64,000 nt of DNA, from the NCBI RefSeq assembly GCF_000336755.1, contig NZ_AOLK01000024.1, positions 124,001 through 188,000 of the forward strand, in the 5' to 3' direction. Origin of the DNA: Haloferax elongans ATCC BAA-1513. Its GTDB lineage: Archaea; Halobacteriota; Halobacteria; Halobacteriales; Haloferacaceae. Shown in pieces: positions 42,561 to 51,164 of the stretch. Both the position numbers and the translations under genes were made by a program. The notes below the pieces were generated by a model. The model was not told the DNA's origin and ran no database searches. It saw nothing but the letters and a program-made list of their open reading frames with translations. Each line of letters opens with the position of its first letter. Position 1 is the first letter of the stretch.

Positions 42561-43609
42561 AGACACTCGAACTCGTCACCATCTCGATTATCTTCGTGGG
42601 TGAATCCACATTCACCATGACTGCATCGTTGAGAAGTGTACGCAGGGTTCACGTCGTCCACGCCGATACTGTATTCTTCGGCTTTGTATTCGACGTGCCG
42701 TTGGAGTTCCTTGAACGCCCACTGCTGGAACTTTGAAGCGTTCGAGATACGCTTCCTGATGTGTTTCAGGTTCTCGAACGCGATTGCCGTACAATCGTTC
42801 TCCACGGCTTCTTGCACGATTTCTTTGGAGATGCGGTGAAGGTAATCGGCACTCCACCGAGCGAATCGGTCGCCAATCGACTGTATCGTGAGGTGGGCCG
42901 ACCGAGTGCCTGTTTGTTGCAGGTTTCCACGCCGATGTTCGTACTCATCGCGTCGATGGTTGAGGTAGTCTGCGTTACCGAGGAACGCTCCTGTGCTGGT
43001 GACGGCGACGTATCCGTCCACGTTGAGGTCTACACCGAGAACCACTCCGTTCTCGGATTCTTCGTCGCAAGAGGTGTCAACGTCTTTCTTCACGGCGACG
43101 TGGAGGTAGTACGTGCCATCGCGTTTGTGGAGCGTTGCTTCGGCTTTCTCCCAGTCATCCGTCCAGTACTCTGCGAACGGCGTTCCGTCTTCGTTGACGG
43201 GCGTGACGTACTCTGCGGTCACGCGCTTGTCTGTGGTAGCGAGGGAAACGTGGTCGTCGTTGTACGTGATGGTTCGACCATTGTACACAACGACGCTCCC
43301 TCGGAACTCAGGTTTGCTTGCTCGTTCGCCGTCAAAGATTCTGTCTTTGCAGTTCCCGAGTGCGGTGGCCGCGAGGTTTCTCGCGGATTGAACGAGACTG
43401 GATTGCAGGGAGAGTTCATCACGAACATCAGAATACGTCTCGTCGTGGAGCGTATTTTTGGTGTCCGTGATGTTGTAGGGGTTGTCGTCCCATCCATGGT
43501 CTGCGACGTGTTGGGCCGCTTGTCGGAACTGCTCGAACGTCTCATCGAGGACTTCAACGTCCTCAGGGGAAACGTCGAGTTTGACTTGGATGTTCCGAAC
43601 AACCTCCAT
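42389..43609 (-). CDS. tnpB: TnpB RNA-guided nuclease (IS200/IS605 OrfB family)
   Basis: A 406-residue TnpB, normal length. RuvC-like active site residues are present: Asp in VVLGVDLNVDGYVAV (near 193), Glu in CTAIAFENLKHIR (near 280) and Asp in ELHADYNAARNVG (near 363). A zinc finger lies between the second and third (CSHGECGF, then CLKCGKE). The N-terminal helical domain (NIQVKLDVSPEDVEVLDETFEQF) is intact. It is therefore probably active as a guide-RNA nuclease. The start codon lies inside a palindrome (43604-43626). TATA-like tttaagta on the gene strand (about 43633-43640) lies ~27 nt upstream. Confidence 0.94.
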   Translation of the reverse strand: MEVVRNIQVKLDVSPEDVEVLDETFEQFRQAAQHVADHGWDDNPYNITDTKNTLHDETYSDVRDELSLQSSLVQSARNLAATALGNCKDRIFDGERASKPEFRGSVVVYNGRTITYNDDHVSLATTDKRVTAEYVTPVNEDGTPFAEYWTDDWEKAEATLHKRDGTYYLHVAVKKDVDTSCDEESENGVVLGVDLNVDGYVAVTSTGAFLGNADYLNHRRDEYEHRRGNLQQTGTRSAHLTIQSIGDRFARWSADYLHRISKEIVQEAVENDCTAIAFENLKHIRKRISNASKFQQWAFKELQRHVEYKAEEYSIGVDDVNPAYTSQRCSHGECGFTHEDNRDGDEFECLKCGKELHADYNAARNVGWRLVQHWLKSGAERATSQLALKSGTLNANGRFRPTELLG

Positions 43610-43626
43610 ACTTCATTAGTATGGAG
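43604..43626. promoter_or_regulatory. Palindrome over the tnpB start codon
   Basis: CTCCATACT-TCATT-AGTATGGAG has perfect 9-bp arms and contains the tnpB ATG (43607-43609). Being at the expected transcription start, it could be an operator for a repressor, perhaps TnpB itself, or an mRNA hairpin that hides the start codon. Confidence 0.55.
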
Positions 43627-43707
43627 AGAAATACTTAAACCACATAATGGGGTGAGGAGTCGGCCTTGCTATCGAGCGTGGTTTGTGAGGGGTAGTGTCG
43701 GCTTCCT

Positions 43708-43728
43708 CCCCGAGGTCAAGCCTCGGGG
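43708..43728. repeat. Left-end hairpin of the TnpB element
   Basis: CCCCGAGG-TCAAG-CCTCGGGG, an 8-bp stem with the same 5-nt loop as the right-end hairpin. Confidence 0.75.
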
Positions 43729-43746
43729 TATCCGCCTTGAAATCTG

Positions 43747-44583
43747 ATGAAATCGTATCCACCGCTCCCACGACTCGCCGACGCACCCGAGGAGTTGCTC
43801 GCGAGTGGTCACCTGTGGCTCCGGGAGGACGTGACCGGCCCCCGGATACGGTTTCAGATGACCTCGGCGGGACTCCTGGTCTTCGGGGACCGCGAGCACC
43901 GCTTCGACGACATCCCGCCCGCCTACAGATACGCCGTCCGGTATGTCCGAGACCGGTTCGACCGCGACGCCTTCGGCGACGCCGTCTCCGAACCCACCGA
44001 CTTCGTCTTCTTCGGCGTCGCACCGTGTAACCTCGGTCTCGACTACGATTGGGCACGCCTCCCACCATTTCTCGGACACGCTGTGTGGACAGACGAACAG
44101 GACCGGCTTCTTCCAGTCGATACGGCCGAACAGGTGTTCGAACGACTCGGTCTCGACCCGGTGAACACCGTCGAAAAGGAAGTGAACGTCAGGGACTTCC
44201 ACCCGGGTCGATACGAGATTCCGGACTCGGCGTGGGGTAACGGTCCCGCAGCAGGCGTTATCGTCGAAAACAGACGCGGCGGGCGCGCACTCCTTCGAAA
44301 CCCGGCGTTCGACGACCGGGACAGTCCGGGACCGATTCGAGACGACCCTGCATCGGTTGCCGACAGGCTCGTGACCAGCGACCGAATCGAACGAGCGGTC
44401 GGCGAAGTCGAATCGGCTGGGAACCCGGTCACGACGGAAGCGGTTCGCACACGGGTGTTCGAGATGGTCGCCCGAGAGGAGTACATCCGACTCGACGCGG
44501 CAGGCGTGGACTGGGATGGCCTACGTTCGGCCGTCGGGTCAGTTGTCGGCGCAGCACTTGGTCGAAGAGGTGTAGACAGGTAA
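43747..44583 (+). CDS. RNA/DNA-ligase-like nucleotidyltransferase-fold protein lacking catalytic lysine
   Basis: A 278-residue protein with the outline of an RNA ligase (Rnl2-like) nucleotidyltransferase: LASGHLWLREDVTGPRIRFQ (residues ~19-38) at motif I, LVFGDRE after it, TDFVFFGVAPCNLGLDYDWARLPPFLGHAVW at motif III and AAGVIVENRRGGRALLRNPAF at motifs IV-V. The motif I lysine that takes AMP (K-x-(D/H)-G in ligases) reads D-V-T-G here, and the motif V K-x-K reads R-A-L-L. It should not form a covalent AMP intermediate. It lies 19 bp after the end hairpin of the TnpB element, so its native promoter may have been displaced. A binding or regulatory role is possible. Confidence 0.68.
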   Translation: MKSYPPLPRLADAPEELLASGHLWLREDVTGPRIRFQMTSAGLLVFGDREHRFDDIPPAYRYAVRYVRDRFDRDAFGDAVSEPTDFVFFGVAPCNLGLDYDWARLPPFLGHAVWTDEQDRLLPVDTAEQVFERLGLDPVNTVEKEVNVRDFHPGRYEIPDSAWGNGPAAGVIVENRRGGRALLRNPAFDDRDSPGPIRDDPASVADRLVTSDRIERAVGEVESAGNPVTTEAVRTRVFEMVAREEYIRLDAAGVDWDGLRSAVGSVVGAALGRRGVDR

Positions 44584-44676
44584 TCATCGAGACGACTGCG
44601 TTCCGCGAGGCACTGATATACCCCCGCGAAATCGTGGGTGCATACCGTCAGTGGTACGTCACGTATTCACACAGTA

Positions 44677-45285
44677 ATGGACGTGACGGTCGAACGCGGT
44701 GATGGGGACACCGCCCTCTGGGACCCGAGCCAGTGCGCTGGAACGCCGTACTGCCCCCCTCGATGCCCTCGATTCGTCGACAAACACGGCGATGGACTCG
44801 TCGTCCGTACCTACGTCTCGGACGATTGGGAGCGACTGCGCGAGATGTACCTCAGCTACGGAACGGAGCATCAGTCGTTAGGACTGCCGCCGACTGGCGC
44901 GACCCGAATCGACGAGTGGCTGGAGGGGCTGGTCGAACGTGGGCGCAACTACGTCGCCGTCGACGGCGACGAGGTCGTCGGTCACGTGACCTACGCGCCG
45001 CGTGACGACCCGGAACCGGAACTCGCCGTGTTCGTCCACCCCGACAGTCACGACCGGGGTATCGGGACCGAACTCTGTCGCCACGTCGTCGCGGACGCCG
45101 AATCGAACGGTCACGACGCGCTCGTGCTCCACGTCGCACCCGAGAACCGCCGGGCGATACACGTTTATCTCGGACTCGGATTCGAAGTGGTTCCCTCGGA
45201 GAGTTCGGAGACGAAGATGCGACTCTCGTTCGACGCCGTGGACATCCCGACCGCTGGGGGACCTGCCGACGCGAGTCGGGAGTGA
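44677..45285 (+). CDS. GNAT-family N-acetyltransferase
   Basis: About 202 residues from ATG 44677; a GTG at 44638 is in frame but has no support. The GNAT fold is clear from the acetyl-CoA loop DRGIGTELCRHVVADAE (R/Q-x-x-G-x-G/A type) near residue 127, preceded by PELAVFVHPDSH, and followed by LHVAPENRRAIHVYLGLGFEVV. An N-terminal Cys/Pro-rich segment (CAGTPYCPPRCPRF) could bind metal. Acceptor substrate unknown. Confidence 0.86.
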   Translation: MDVTVERGDGDTALWDPSQCAGTPYCPPRCPRFVDKHGDGLVVRTYVSDDWERLREMYLSYGTEHQSLGLPPTGATRIDEWLEGLVERGRNYVAVDGDEVVGHVTYAPRDDPEPELAVFVHPDSHDRGIGTELCRHVVADAESNGHDALVLHVAPENRRAIHVYLGLGFEVVPSESSETKMRLSFDAVDIPTAGGPADASRE

Positions 45286-45347
45286 GTTCGTGAATTAGGA
45301 GTGAGAAATCACGGCCCCTCACGCGACACGAGGCGGCTGCACCTGCT

Positions 45348-45698
45348 TCACTCAGCGTCGAGAACCGTCGACTCGCCAGCGTGTTCGAGGCTGACTTCGT
45401 GGGTCGTATGGCGAGTGTGCGTCCGCGCCCATCGGCGAGCGGGAGACTCAGAGAGGAACTGCTCGCCATCCGGGCACTGCCGACACGACGCGACCCACGG
45501 AGTCACGTCGTCGGGGAAGTGGCCGGTGTGACGGTGGTGGTCGAGCGCAAACTGCTCGACCGACTGGTTTCCGAGTTTCAACTCGTCTAGCTCGTAGGTG
45601 AGGTCCCACTCGCGGTTACAGCGCGAACAGGTGACAGTCGGAACGTCGTCGACGGGGTCGCGCGGCGGCGTCTGGAAGTCGTCGCTCGGAGGAGACAT
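45348..45698 (-). CDS. Small zinc-ribbon protein
   Basis: A 116-residue protein from ATG 45698. CSRCNREWDL (residues ~24-33) and CRQCPDGEQF (~72-81) form a CxxC-CxxC zinc site. His-rich segments lie between and after (ALDHHRHTGHF; RTHTRHTTHEVSLEHAG). The long frame upstream of the chosen start is the shadow of livM. Function unknown; nucleic-acid binding is plausible. Confidence 0.65.
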   Translation of the reverse strand: MSPPSDDFQTPPRDPVDDVPTVTCSRCNREWDLTYELDELKLGNQSVEQFALDHHRHTGHFPDDVTPWVASCRQCPDGEQFLSESPARRWARTHTRHTTHEVSLEHAGESTVLDAE

Positions 45699-45819
45699 AC
45701 GCTGGCTTTGGGACCGAGCCTCTTGTACCTGCACCTTGCACCACACGGGCTGGGAACTCGCTGTGCTCGCCTCGGACAGCCGCCGAGTCTCGCCGTCGAA
45801 TCTCCCCCAAACCAGCACC

Positions 45820-47133
45820 CTATCGACCCCACAGGCGGCGAATCGTCGTCGGGAGTTCGGTTCGGTATCGGCCCCAGAGGCGACGAACCGCAGCGGGGAG
45901 TTCGCTTCCGACCGTCCCACCGAGTCGGTCCTGAACCGACCCCAGCAGGCCGTTGGGGACGTAGAACACGAAGAGGACGAACAGAACACCGAGATAGAGA
46001 CTCTCGTGACCGTTGACGAATACCTCGACGAACTCGCCGACAGTGAATCCGTTGTAGAGTTCGGTGGCCAGCGTCGATTCGCCGAGCGTCTGTCGCAGGT
46101 ACGGAAGCAGTCCCAACTGCCCCACGTCGATGTGAGGGCCGCCAGCTTGGTCCGAGAGGAACTCGCTGAGCGACTCGTGGAAGAGTCGGCCGAGAAGTGG
46201 CCCCGCGAGCGTCCCGAATCCGCCGAGGATAGCCGCCAGCAGCGCGTCACCGCTCACGAGGAAGAAGAACGTGTTCTCGGGCGTGACAGACCGGGCGTAA
46301 CCGGCGAAGAGTCCGCCAGCGATAGCGGCGAAGAAGGCGCTCACGGTGAACGCTCCGAGTTTGTACCGGAACGTGTCGTAGCCGATGGCTCGCGCGCGTT
46401 CTTCGTTTTCGCGGATGGCAACCATGGTGCGGCCAAAGGGCGAGCGAAGTGCGCGGCGCATGGCGAGATAGCACGCGAGGACGACGAGACCGACCATGTA
46501 GTACGACACCTCGGCCGCAGAGAGCTGTATCCAACCCATCGAGATGGTTTCACCGACGAAGTCGGCGCTGGCGATTTGCAGGTTCAGCGCGTCGATGCCG
46601 GGAACGCCGACTTCGAACCCCGCCGGGTGTTCGAGGACGCTCATTCCGTCGCGTGGATTACTGGAGAGGTAGTCCCAGTTGCGGACGAACACGTACAACA
46701 CCTGCGCGAAGCCGAGGGTAATCATCGCGAAGTAGACGCCGCTGAGTCGGAACGAGACCGCTCCGATGAGAAGGGCCAGCATCACCGCCAAGACGGCCCC
46801 CAAGAGGAGCGACAGCATAAACGGCGTCGACGACGCCAGAAACGGAATCTTCCCGTTGGCGACGAGGATAACGGTGTACGCGCCGGTGCCGAAGAATGCC
46901 GCGTGGCCGAACGAGAGGTAGCCGGTGTAGCCGCTGACGAAGTCGAAGCTCATCGCGAAGAGCCCGAAGTAGAACACCGAGACCATCGTCTCGACCCGCG
47001 GGAGCACTAATGCGAGTTCCGTGCCGACAGGCGAGCTAACGAGGAGGTTGTGGAGTCCCGGATACGCACCGAGAAACGCCACGAGCGCGACGAGGACGAC
47101 ACGGCGTCGAAGGTAGGACCGAAGCGCCGTCAC
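45820..47133 (-). CDS. livM: Liv-type ABC importer permease LivM (system 2)
   Basis: A 437-residue permease from a GTG at 47133. Family blocks: DFVSGYTGYLSFGHAAFFGTGAY, LSGVYFAMITLGFAQVLY and VAIRENEERARAIGYDTFRYKLGAF. The C-terminal ~40 residues after the last TM contain a near-duplicate (GSELPAAVRRLWGRYR, then TELPTTIRRLWGR) ending the protein. It is the last gene of the operon 49668-51095 to 45820 and lies 25 bp after livH. Confidence 0.92.
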   Translation of the reverse strand: MTALRSYLRRRVVLVALVAFLGAYPGLHNLLVSSPVGTELALVLPRVETMVSVFYFGLFAMSFDFVSGYTGYLSFGHAAFFGTGAYTVILVANGKIPFLASSTPFMLSLLLGAVLAVMLALLIGAVSFRLSGVYFAMITLGFAQVLYVFVRNWDYLSSNPRDGMSVLEHPAGFEVGVPGIDALNLQIASADFVGETISMGWIQLSAAEVSYYMVGLVVLACYLAMRRALRSPFGRTMVAIRENEERARAIGYDTFRYKLGAFTVSAFFAAIAGGLFAGYARSVTPENTFFFLVSGDALLAAILGGFGTLAGPLLGRLFHESLSEFLSDQAGGPHIDVGQLGLLPYLRQTLGESTLATELYNGFTVGEFVEVFVNGHESLYLGVLFVLFVFYVPNGLLGSVQDRLGGTVGSELPAAVRRLWGRYRTELPTTIRRLWGR

Positions 47134-47158
47134 GCCGGGAATCGAAGGGACAGCGGAG

Positions 47159-48199
47159 CTAATGGCCCCCCACCTCCGCGACGCCGAAGAGTCCCTGCGG
47201 CCTGACGACGAGCATCACCACGAGGATGAGGAAGATAGTCATCTCGGGGAGTCCCGGGAAGTCCACGACGTTCTGGAACCACCACGTCATCGTCGCGTCG
47301 ACGAGGCCGACGATAATCGCGGCGGCGACGGTTCCGCGGAAGGTCCCGAGTCCGCCGACGATGACGACGACGAACGCCGGCAACAGCGTCTCCGCGGCGA
47401 GCGGGACGCTGGCACCCCACGTCACGTCCCACGCGAGAAGCACGCCAGCGACGGCCGCGATGCCGACACCGAGTCCGAAGACGACGGTGAACGCCCGACG
47501 GACGTTGATGCCGAGCGCCTCGGTCATCTCGCTGTCCTCGCTTCCCGCGCGGATGTACAGCCCGTAGCGCGTCCGGGTCAGGAACGCCCAGACCGCGACG
47601 ACCGTGAGCACGCCGAAGGCGATTTCGAACAGGTCCAACCCGACGACCGACAGTCCCAAAAGCGAGTACGTCGCGGTCAGGAAGGCGGGTTTGGTCGCCA
47701 TCGCGGCTTGCCACTCGTGGGTCGGCTGGATGCCGTAGAAGTGGACGATAATCTCGACCAACTCGTCGAGGACGAGCGTCAGCCCGAACGTGAGCAGAAT
47801 CTGGTACAGGGGGTTGCGGTCGTACAGCGGCCGGACGAGTTTCATCTCGATTCCCGCACCGGCAACCGCGAGCAGGGCGAAGACGACCGCGACAGCGGCG
47901 AAGAACGCCCCAATTCGGGCGACACTGCCGGTCGAATCGCTCACGAGCACCACGAGCACGAGCCCGCCGGCGTACGCGCCAATCATCGTCAGCGACCCGT
48001 GGGCGAAGTTGAGGACGCCCATCAACCCGAAGATGAGCGTCAACCCTGCCGTAATCATCACGTACAGGGCAGCTTTCGAGAGACCGTCGACGAACACCGA
48101 CGCCAGCGTCCCCGGGTCGAGGAAGTCGAGCAGGGAATCGACGAAAAGCGGCGTCGCAACTGCGACATCCGACATCGCCGCGAGAGCAGCACCCGTCAT
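47159..48199 (-). CDS. livH: Liv-type ABC importer permease LivH (system 2)
   Basis: A 346-residue permease from ATG 48199, which overlaps the livF stop. Blocks: LTLIFGLMGVLNFAHGSLTMIGAY, LYQILLTFGLTLVLDELVEI, RAGSEDSEMTEALGINVRRAF and GGLGTFRGTVAAAIIVGLVDA. There is a short N-terminal extension of about 30 residues; a second Met at residue 9 could also serve as start. Confidence 0.92.
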   Translation of the reverse strand: MTGAALAAMSDVAVATPLFVDSLLDFLDPGTLASVFVDGLSKAALYVMITAGLTLIFGLMGVLNFAHGSLTMIGAYAGGLVLVVLVSDSTGSVARIGAFFAAVAVVFALLAVAGAGIEMKLVRPLYDRNPLYQILLTFGLTLVLDELVEIIVHFYGIQPTHEWQAAMATKPAFLTATYSLLGLSVVGLDLFEIAFGVLTVVAVWAFLTRTRYGLYIRAGSEDSEMTEALGINVRRAFTVVFGLGVGIAAVAGVLLAWDVTWGASVPLAAETLLPAFVVVIVGGLGTFRGTVAAAIIVGLVDATMTWWFQNVVDFPGLPEMTIFLILVVMLVVRPQGLFGVAEVGGH

Positions 48200-48894
48200 G
48201 CCGACAGATGCCTCCGTATCTGTTCGTCCTCGCGCGAGACGTCGTCAGTCGAGCCCTGTTCGACCACCTGCCCGTTGTCGAGCAGGTAGAATCGGTCCGC
48301 GAGGTCCATCGCCAGCGGGAAGTTCTGTTCGACCAAGAGGAGCGACGTGTCGGACGACACCCGCCGAAGCGACTCGGCGACCGTCTCGACGATGAGCGGT
48401 GCGAGCCCCTCGCTCGGTTCGTCGACCAAAAGCAGGTCGTTGTCGCCGACGAGGCCGCGGGCGATGGCGACCATCTGCTGTTGGCCCCCACTGAGCGCGC
48501 CAGCCTTCTTGTCTCGGAACTGTTCGAGGTCGGGAAACACCTCGAAGGCGTGGGCGAGTTTGCCGCCGACGCGGTCGGTGTCTTTCACCGCGATGCGGAG
48601 GTTCTCTTCGACGCTCAGTTCGCTGAACATCCGTCGGTCCTCGGGAATCCACCCGAGGCCGCGCCGGGCGACATCGTGGGTTCCGAGGCCCGTCACGTCT
48701 TCGCCTCGAATCCGAACCGACCCGCGGCGCGGAGCGGTTAGCTGGAGAATCGTCCGCAGCGTCGTGGTCTTTCCGACCCCGTTTCGACCGATGAGCGCGA
48801 CGGTTTCGCCCGCTTCGACCGTCAGCGAGACGCCTTCGAGGATGTGGCTCTGTCCGTAGTAGGTGTGGACGTCGTCGACTTCGAGGAGTGTCAC
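48196..48894 (-). CDS. livF: Liv-type ABC importer ATPase LivF (system 2)
   Basis: A 232-residue ATPase from a GTG at 48894 that overlaps the livG stop. Walker A GRNGVGKTTTLR, signature ALSGGQQQMVAIARGL, Walker B LLLVDEPSEGLAPLIV and LLVEQNFPLAMDLADR (H-loop region) are present. Confidence 0.94.
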   Translation of the reverse strand: MTLLEVDDVHTYYGQSHILEGVSLTVEAGETVALIGRNGVGKTTTLRTILQLTAPRRGSVRIRGEDVTGLGTHDVARRGLGWIPEDRRMFSELSVEENLRIAVKDTDRVGGKLAHAFEVFPDLEQFRDKKAGALSGGQQQMVAIARGLVGDNDLLLVDEPSEGLAPLIVETVAESLRRVSSDTSLLLVEQNFPLAMDLADRFYLLDNGQVVEQGSTDDVSREDEQIRRHLSA

Positions 48895-49658
48895 GCCGCT
48901 TCACCTCGCTCGTAGCCGCCGAGATACGCCTCCTGAACCCGCTCGTTGTCGCGGATTTCCTCGGGTGGGCCGTCGGCGATGACGCCACCCTGATTCAAGA
49001 CGACGATGCGGTCGGAGACGTTCATCACGATGTCCATGTTGTGTTCGACGAGCAGGACCGAGTGGTCCTGTGCCACGTCTTCGATGAGGTCGACGACGAT
49101 GTCGATACTCGCCGACGAGACGCCGGCGTTCGGTTCGTCGAGGAGGAGCACGTCCGGGTCGCCGGCGAGCGCGATAGCGATTTCGAGTTGCCGTTTCTCG
49201 CCGTGGCTGAGGCTCTGTGCCGTCTCGGCTGCGACGCCCGACAGACCGACGCGGTCGAGGATGGCGTCAGCCTCCTCGTAGTACCGGTCGAACGACTGGA
49301 CCGAGCGCCACAGTTTGTGCGAGTCGGTTCCGTGGGCCTGCGCGGCGATACGAACGTTTTCGCGCACCGTACTCGTCGGGAAGACGTTCGTAATCTGGTA
49401 CGAGCGGTGGAGACCCATCGTCGCGGTTTCGTGCGGCGGGCGGCCGGTCAGGTCGACCCACTCGTCGTCGACGTTGAGTTCGACCGTTCCGCGAGTCGGT
49501 GCGAGCGTCCCGGTGAGCAGGTTGAAGAACGTGGTCTTCCCCGCGCCGTTCGGGCCGATGAGCGAGCAGAGTTCGCCGTCACCGAGGGAGAAGTCCACGT
49601 CGTCGACCGCGACGAGGCCGCCGAATTCGCGCGTGAGTCCGTGAGTTCGGAGAATCAT
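48891..49658 (-). CDS. livG: Liv-type ABC importer ATPase LivG (system 2)
   Basis: About 255 residues from ATG 49658; an in-frame TTG lies 6 nt earlier. Walker A GPNGAGKTTFFN, signature SLSHGEKRQLEIAIAL (the Gly-Gly of the usual LSGGQ is SHGE, a common LivG variant), Walker B VLLLDEPNAGVSS and H-loop VEHNMDIVM. It begins 9 bp after the binding-protein stop. Confidence 0.94.
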   Translation of the reverse strand: MILRTHGLTREFGGLVAVDDVDFSLGDGELCSLIGPNGAGKTTFFNLLTGTLAPTRGTVELNVDDEWVDLTGRPPHETATMGLHRSYQITNVFPTSTVRENVRIAAQAHGTDSHKLWRSVQSFDRYYEEADAILDRVGLSGVAAETAQSLSHGEKRQLEIAIALAGDPDVLLLDEPNAGVSSASIDIVVDLIEDVAQDHSVLLVEHNMDIVMNVSDRIVVLNQGGVIADGPPEEIRDNERVQEAYLGGYERGEAA

Positions 49659-49667
49659 AACCAAGAG

Positions 49668-51095
49668 TTACAGACGGCAGCTCATGTCGGGCGAGTCGGA
49701 CGGAATCGTCACTTCGTCGGCGGCGATTCGGGCGACCGGAGCGCTCGGCATGATTGCTGCGCCCCACTGGTCGGTCCACTCGTCGGTCGTCGGCACCGGG
49801 TCCGCGATAGTCATCTCCGAACGAGCCTGGTTGTTGTACGTCTGGAACGTGTAGCCGTCGTTCCCCTTCGGGGTGTCCGCGACCGTCATTCCGCGGAGGG
49901 CGGCGGCGATGTCCGCACCCTCGGTCGACCCACTTTCTTCGACAGCCTGCACGAGAGCCGACGCGGCGGTGAACTGCCCTGCCGACAGCAGGTCGGGGAC
50001 CTTCCCGTACGTCGAGGTGTGCATGTCGACGTAGGCGCTGTTGATGTCGTTGTCGTACTGATTCCAGTGGTACCGCGTGGTGAACGGACCGAACTGCTGT
50101 TGGGCGATTTTCTCCTTCGTCAGCGGCTTTCCGAGTGCCTTCTGGAGCGTCTGGCCGATGACGGTGTTCGTAATCTCGGTGGCGAACCCGCCGAACAGTC
50201 GCATGTCGTAGCCGCCGTTGATGAACGTCGTAATCAGCGCAGGGAGCGTCTGTGCGGTGAAACCACCGACCACGCCCTCCGCACCGGCTTCGGCGGCGTT
50301 GTCGAGGAGTCCCTCGAACTCGGAGTAGCCCTGCGGGACGAACTTCTCGCCGACGATTTCGATGCCCTCCGCTTCGAGCACCGACCGGTAGTTCGAGACC
50401 ACGGCGTGGCCGAACGAGTAGTCCGCACCCAAGAGGTACACCGCGTTCACGTCGGTCTCGCTGGCGACGTACTTGCCGCCGCTTCGGGCGTCCATCGCGG
50501 TGTTCTCGTTCACCCGAAAGACCGAATCGGTGCACGTCTCGCTCGACGCGGTGATGCTCGCCGAGGCCGCAGGGCCGACCATCATCGGTGTCCCGCTCGG
50601 CTTCGCGACGTTCTTGACGACTCGGTCGGCCGCCGCAGACGACGTCGCGCCGAACAGGAGGTCTACGGATTCGTTCTGTACGAGGTCGGTCGCCACGCTC
50701 TGTGCCTTGTCGGCGCTCAGCTCCGTGTCCCGAATCACGAGTTCGTAGTCGACATCGCCGACTGTCACCGTCTGCGTGCCCGACTCCGCCGTCGCAATCG
50801 GATCCGTGCCCGCTTTGTACGCAAATCCAGAGAACATCCCCCAGAGGCTCTGTTGTCCGTAGTACGTCAGTGGACCAGAGAGCGGTTGTATCACGCCGAT
50901 TTTCACGGAGCCAGCCGACCCGCCACCGCCGTTACCACTGTCCGATTGAGCCGTGTCGGTGTTGCCGTCGGTCTCGGCCGACGTCTCGGTCGCCGTGTCT
51001 CCGTCACCGGAACCCCCAGTACAGCCCGCAATTCCTGCGAGCCCCGCGACAGGAACCGTTCGAAGGAGCTTCCTACGCGATATGTTACCAACCAT
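49668..51095 (-). CDS. Liv-type ABC importer substrate-binding lipoprotein (system 2)
   Basis: About 475 residues from ATG 51095; an ATG at 51116 is in frame. Tat-like lipoprotein signal SRRKLLRTVPVAGLAGIAGC (Cys near residue 25), then an acidic linker to about 60. The mature fold opens VKIGVIQPLSGPLTYYGQQS; NAVYLLGADYSFGHAVV is a family block. First gene of the livGFHM (system 2) operon. It has its own GGTT-N8-AACC palindrome 37 nt upstream, although the hydrolase gene lies directly upstream on the same strand. Confidence 0.9.
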   Translation of the reverse strand: MVGNISRRKLLRTVPVAGLAGIAGCTGGSGDGDTATETSAETDGNTDTAQSDSGNGGGGSAGSVKIGVIQPLSGPLTYYGQQSLWGMFSGFAYKAGTDPIATAESGTQTVTVGDVDYELVIRDTELSADKAQSVATDLVQNESVDLLFGATSSAAADRVVKNVAKPSGTPMMVGPAASASITASSETCTDSVFRVNENTAMDARSGGKYVASETDVNAVYLLGADYSFGHAVVSNYRSVLEAEGIEIVGEKFVPQGYSEFEGLLDNAAEAGAEGVVGGFTAQTLPALITTFINGGYDMRLFGGFATEITNTVIGQTLQKALGKPLTKEKIAQQQFGPFTTRYHWNQYDNDINSAYVDMHTSTYGKVPDLLSAGQFTAASALVQAVEESGSTEGADIAAALRGMTVADTPKGNDGYTFQTYNNQARSEMTIADPVPTTDEWTDQWGAAIMPSAPVARIAADEVTIPSDSPDMSCRL

Positions 51096-51131
51096 GTGTG
51101 GATAATCTTCACACACGTCAATACAACGATG

Positions 51132-51147
51132 GGTTGATATACAAACC
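51132..51147. promoter_or_regulatory. GGTT-N8-AACC palindrome (copy 1, system 2 promoter)
   Basis: GGTTGATATACAAACC lies 37 nt upstream of ATG 51095. TATA-like ttgtatt follows about 30 nt before the start on the gene strand. Confidence 0.62.
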
Positions 51148-51164
51148 CTGCAAGGGCAACCCGC

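Larger units (their letters stand above)
42347..43728 (-). mobile_element. IS1341-type (IS200/IS605 superfamily) element carrying only tnpB
   Basis: A tnpB gene without a tnpA transposase, bounded by two subterminal hairpins with matching arms and the same TCAAG loop (42347-42369 and 43708-43728). Coordinates given are the outer edges of the hairpins; the true ends are probably up to ~15 bp further out, and no target duplication is expected in this family. Without TnpA, movement would need a transposase supplied elsewhere. The left end lies 19 bp before the next gene (43747). Confidence 0.72.

Noticed and set aside
48888-51137. 749-residue open frame on the + strand
   Set aside because: It lies opposite livG and the binding-protein gene of system 2, has the Arg/Val/Asp-rich composition of an antisense shadow in GC-rich DNA and no recognisable motif.
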